Below are positions 13,943 through 16,544 of a DNA stretch of 16,544 nt, piece by piece (the stretch's first letter is position 1; every line of letters begins with the position of its first letter). A program made the position numbers and the translations under genes. The notes below the pieces were generated by a model. The model made no database searches and was not told where the DNA came from. It saw only the letters and a list, made by a program, of their open reading frames with translations. The DNA comes from DASVDK01 sp036381125 [NCBI: Thermodesulfobacteriota bacterium] (GTDB lineage Bacteria; DASVDK01): contig DASVDK010000289.1 in assembly GCA_036381125.1 (NCBI GenBank), positions 1-16,544 of the forward strand, given 5' to 3'.

Positions 13943-13975
13943 CGCGCAGCGGCCGACCCTCACGGCCGCTGCGCG
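13943..13975. terminator. bidirectional hairpin terminator candidate
   Basis: CGCGCAGCGGCCG (13943-13955) and CGGCCGCTGCGCG (13963-13975) are exact reverse complements around a 7-nt loop. The stem begins 5 nt after the UPF0045 stop and, on the minus strand, includes the last codons and the stop of the methyltransferase, so it can serve both convergent transcripts. No U-tract, so it would be an atypical intrinsic terminator. It shares its arm core with the hairpin at 6977-7012. Confidence 0.6.
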
Positions 13976-14574
13976 ACCATGAGGAACACCGGGAACACCC
14001 GCGGCCGGTCCTTCACCGTCTTCGTGATCTCGAACGCGGTCACGAACCGGACCGCCGGGAAGCCGGCGCGCGCCGCGTCGGCCGCCAGCACGTCCCTGTC
14101 GAACCCGTTGTGCCCGCCGAAGTCCCGCCCGTGGAAGGAGCCGTCCTCCCGATCGAGGTCGGCGACGGCCAGGTACCCACCCGGCTTCAGGAGGGCGTGG
14201 AAGTCCTCGAGGATCCGGCGGGTGTCGGGCACGTGGTGGAGCGTCATCAGGCTGACGACCAGGTCGTAGCGCTCGGACGGCCTCGGGTCGGTCGTCAGGT
14301 CGAGCTTCGTCGCCCGCACGTTGGCCGCGCCGCTCGCCGCGATCTTCTCCCGGAGCACCGCGAGCATCCCCTCGGAGCTGTCGGCCAGGGTGATGTGCCC
14401 GAGGTGGGGCTGGAGCGCGAAGCCGAGGAGCCCCGTCCCGCAGCCGTACTCCAGCGCCGTCATGGTCCGGTCGAGCGGGACCATGGCCCCGATCCTCTCC
14501 GCCACGGCGCGGGCCCGCTCCACCCGCGCGGGGTCCGCGTCCCAATCCCTGGCGCGCTCGTCGAAGGTCGTCAT
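13960..14574 (-). CDS. class I SAM-dependent methyltransferase
   Basis: 204 residues. Motif I LEYGCGTGLLGF (41-52), the acidic SAM-ribose contact in ITLADSSEGML (Asp65), the motif YDLVVSLMTLHHV (103-115) and LLKPGGYLAVADLDRED (128-144) define a class I methyltransferase of the UbiE/Methyltransf_11/25 type. SFHGRDFGGHNGFDR (146-160) is typical of a family of small methyltransferases of unassigned substrate. The start has GGGAGG 6 nt upstream. The gene stands alone between hsdR and the convergent UPF0045 gene; it shows no resemblance to an HsdM DNA methyltransferase (no NPPF-type motif). A small-molecule substrate is likely but unknown. Confidence 0.9.
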   Translation of the reverse strand: MTTFDERARDWDADPARVERARAVAERIGAMVPLDRTMTALEYGCGTGLLGFALQPHLGHITLADSSEGMLAVLREKIAASGAANVRATKLDLTTDPRPSERYDLVVSLMTLHHVPDTRRILEDFHALLKPGGYLAVADLDREDGSFHGRDFGGHNGFDRDVLAADAARAGFPAVRFVTAFEITKTVKDRPRVFPVFLMVAQRP

Positions 14575-14625
14575 GTCGTCCTCCCGCCTCGCCCGCGCAT
14601 GCACCCGGGCACCACGGCGGCGTAC

Positions 14626-14631
14626 ATCATA
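14626..14631 (-). promoter_or_regulatory. candidate -10 element for the methyltransferase gene
   Basis: TATGAT on the minus strand matches the -10 consensus at five of six positions, in a GC-rich region, about 50 nt before the ATG. No convincing -35 is present at the expected distance. Confidence 0.3.
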
Positions 14632-14732
14632 GCCGCCTCGCCCTCGGCGGAGACGTCGAGCGCCCCCACCTCGCCTGGACGATGCCACGGTGGTCGGTGC
14701 CTCCCGGCGTCGAACGTGGCGATGCGGTACCC

Positions 14733-14754
14733 GGCGGCACCGGCGTGCCGCCGA
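14733..14754. terminator. hairpin downstream of hsdR, terminator candidate
   Basis: CGGCGGCAC (14733-14741) and GTGCCGCCG (14746-14754) pair perfectly around a 4-nt loop. In the minus orientation it lies about 50 nt past the hsdR stop and 160 nt before the methyltransferase start. No T-run follows, so termination would rely on the stem or on Rho. The rest of the 231-bp gap shows nothing else clear apart from the -10 element nearer the methyltransferase. Confidence 0.4.
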
Positions 14755-14805
14755 GCAGGGCCCGGGCGGCCGGGAGCGACGCGGCGACAGGACTGGTGAG
14801 CGATC

Positions 14806-16544
14806 TCAGCCGGCGGTCGCCGGCGGCGAGTCCGTGGATCTCGCGAAGCTGGGGAATCGGGTCCGGATGTACTCCCTGGCGCTGTCCGGCGGCAGCTTCA
14901 CCGTCCCGGGCCCGCTCCTCACGTAGAAGTCCCCTTCGGGGGCCGTCTCCATCCCCTTCCACTTGAGGAACACCGGCTCCGGGCTGCGCTGGCAGCTCAC
15001 CACGCACACGGTCTTCCCCTGCACGATCTGCGTCTTCGGGTCGATGCAGGTGCTCGCGCGGTCGCCTAGACCATTGCGAACGACCTGCGCCAGGTGGCGC
15101 ATGAACTTGTCGTCGCTCTCGAGCCGGTCATGCTCGATGCCGACGATCGAGCCGTCGTCGGCCACGCCGATCAGCAGATCGCCCCCTTCGGTGTTGAGGA
15201 ACGCGGCGATGGTTTTCAGGACCGCATGCGTGACGACCTTGTCGTCCTGCCTGTCCTCCTTGAGGTTCCACCGCAGCGTCGACTTGAACTCGAGCGTCTT
15301 CGACTCGCCGCGCTTGATCAGCTCGTCCGCTTGCCGGTGTGTACGCAGGTACTGGTCGAACAGGAGGTTCTTGATCGCCTCCCCGAACGCGCGATCGTCG
15401 GTGATGCGCTTGTAGAGGTCGAAGTTCGAGTCGACGATCTCCTGGATGACCTGCTCGACCTTCTGGTCGAACGTGAGGCGCACGTTCTCCCGCGTGTTGA
15501 CCCTGGCGCTGGCATCGAGCCCGGGGTCCGCGTCGAGCTTCTCCATCATCTGGCCGATGGTCACCCGGTGCTCGGGCCCCAGGTTGAGGCCGAAGCGGTC
15601 GTTGAGCTCGGCGATGATTCGCGAGAGCGGCTCGATCTCCTCCGGCGCCTTCGCATGGCGTCCCTTCGTCCGCACCGGATCGAGCACCCCCGCCCTGCGC
15701 GCGAGCGTGATCCGTCCGCTTCCCGTCTGCTGGATGCGGTACGACTCCATGTCGATGTTCTGCTGTACCTCGCGCGGCAGTTCGGCCCGCGCCGCCGGGA
15801 TGAGCCGACGGAGGTGACGCGCGAAGACGTACAGCTTCTCGAGGTCCACGTCGGCGAAGGTCAGGACCTGCGAGAGGAAGGCGTAGAGTCGCACGTAGTC
15901 GGTCAGCTGTCCGCGGAAGTCGTACTGCTCCTCGTCCAACAGCTCCCGGAAGCGCTCGACGACCGGTGCAAGCGACGCGTAGAGTTCGTCCTGCGTCGTC
16001 TTGCGGTTGAAGTAGACCTTCGCGAACTGGTCCACGTCGGTCTTCGTGTAGACGGGGAACGCGGCGAGCCGGCTCTCGATCTCGTAGAGCAGGTTCGGGT
16101 CGGTCGCCTCGGAGAGCAGGGTCGTCTCGTAGTACGGCTCGAACGCCTTCTTGATCTCGTCCGCCTCGTTGGCGAAGTCGAGGACCATCGTCCCCTTCTT
16201 TTCCGGGTGGGTGCGGTTCAGTCGCGACAGCGTCTGCACCGCGTTCACGCCGCCGAGCTTCTTGTCCACGTACATCGTGTGGAGGAGCGGCTGGTCGAAG
16301 CCGGTCTGGAACTTGTTGGCGACGATCAGGAAGCGGTACTCGGGCCGCTCGAACGCCTTCGCGGTCTGCGCCTCCGGGAAGCCGTTCATTCCGGCCTCGG
16401 TGTAGGTCCGGCCGCCGTCCTCGACCTTGCCCGAGAAGGCCACGAGCGCCTTGAAGGGATAACCGCGCTCGGCCAGGTACCTGTCCACCGCAAGCTTGTA
16501 CCGGACGGCGTGTAGGCGGGAATGCGTCACGATCATCGCCTTCG
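14806..16544 (-). CDS. hsdR: type I restriction enzyme R subunit (HsdR), C-terminal part fused to an AlbA_2/Schlafen-like domain (5' partial)
   Basis: The frame is open to the window edge, so the N-terminal nuclease and first helicase lobe lie outside; about 578 residues are visible, numbered from the Met at 16536. The second RecA-like helicase lobe is present: MIVTHSRLHAVRYK, FLIVANKFQTGFDQPLL (69-85), GGVNAVQTLSRLNRT (95-109, motif VI) and GTMVLDFANEADEI. A long helical HsdR C-terminal region follows (about 120-400). Residues about 409-560 form a separate AlbA_2-type (divergent AAA_4, Schlafen-like) domain: GESKTLEFKSTLRWN (410-424) and KTIAAFLNTEGGDLLIGVADDG (441-462). This fusion is not the textbook HsdR architecture. 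Two sampled 60-base stretches are 58-62% GC, against 75% in one from mtgA, suggesting acquisition. HsdM and HsdS should lie beyond the window. Confidence 0.9.
   Translation of the reverse strand, partial: KAMIVTHSRLHAVRYKLAVDRYLAERGYPFKALVAFSGKVEDGGRTYTEAGMNGFPEAQTAKAFERPEYRFLIVANKFQTGFDQPLLHTMYVDKKLGGVNAVQTLSRLNRTHPEKKGTMVLDFANEADEIKKAFEPYYETTLLSEATDPNLLYEIESRLAAFPVYTKTDVDQFAKVYFNRKTTQDELYASLAPVVERFRELLDEEQYDFRGQLTDYVRLYAFLSQVLTFADVDLEKLYVFARHLRRLIPAARAELPREVQQNIDMESYRIQQTGSGRITLARRAGVLDPVRTKGRHAKAPEEIEPLSRIIAELNDRFGLNLGPEHRVTIGQMMEKLDADPGLDASARVNTRENVRLTFDQKVEQVIQEIVDSNFDLYKRITDDRAFGEAIKNLLFDQYLRTHRQADELIKRGESKTLEFKSTLRWNLKEDRQDDKVVTHAVLKTIAAFLNTEGGDLLIGVADDGSIVGIEHDRLESDDKFMRHLAQVVRNGLGDRASTCIDPKTQIVQGKTVCVVSCQRSPEPVFLKWKGMETAPEGDFYVRSGPGTVKLPPDSAREYIRTRFPSFARSTDSPPATAG

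Noticed and set aside
13960-14574. Methyltransferase as the modification subunit of the restriction system
   Set aside because: It is a small-molecule-type class I enzyme without DNA methyltransferase NPPY/NPPF motifs and is far too short for HsdM.

Overview
The window is a stretch of high-GC bacterial chromosome with short intergenic gaps. It comes from a Gram-negative organism: the first gene ends in an outer-membrane beta-barrel-like region with a C-terminal Phe, and there are exported and lipoprotein products. Codons are strongly G/C-ending. The gene mix (DUF4105 protein, ArsN1-like acetyltransferase, NitT/TauT-type importer, SPL-family radical SAM protein, DNRLRE lipoprotein) fits environmental lineages such as Myxococcota, former Deltaproteobacteria or Methylomirabilota/Rokubacteria. 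Nothing in the sequence fixes the taxon. I recognised no rRNA, tRNA, CRISPR array or transposase gene.

Layout. 1-1806: 3' part of a DUF4105/Lnb-type envelope protein. 1872-2777: a 78-aa unknown protein, a DoxX membrane protein and a convergent small charged protein. 2855-2955: a four-unit, roughly 25-bp REP-like repeat array abutting the end of an aldehyde dehydrogenase gene (2959-4407, minus). 4447-5193: a GNAT acetyltransferase and a 73-aa zinc-ribbon protein. 5227-6329 (minus): an Lrp/AsnC regulator whose stop overlaps the start of a LysE-type exporter. 6437-6814 (minus): a small single-pass membrane protein. 6815-7129: a 315-bp gene-free region with a perfect 12-bp hairpin and a candidate promoter.

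7130-12730 is the most coherent unit, a same-strand run: NitT/TauT-type periplasmic binding protein, permease, MtgA-type glycosyltransferase, ABC ATPase, ureohydrolase (agmatinase/guanidinase family) and SPL-family radical SAM protein. Junctions are tight, including a 19-nt overlap and a GTGA stop/start overlap. The simplest reading is an importer for a small nitrogenous compound coupled to a cytoplasmic ureohydrolase. The cell-wall glycosyltransferase lies between permease and ATPase. The radical SAM protein has a 23-residue insertion inside its cluster-binding cysteine motif.

12850-13938 holds a DNRLRE-domain lipoprotein and a UPF0045/MTH1187 thiamine-binding-type protein. A minus-strand methyltransferase (13960-14574) converges on the latter through a perfect 13-bp hairpin. 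From 14806 to the window end runs the 3' part of a type I restriction hsdR gene on the minus strand. It is fused to a C-terminal AlbA_2/Schlafen-like domain and has visibly lower GC than the rest, suggesting the edge of an acquired restriction locus.
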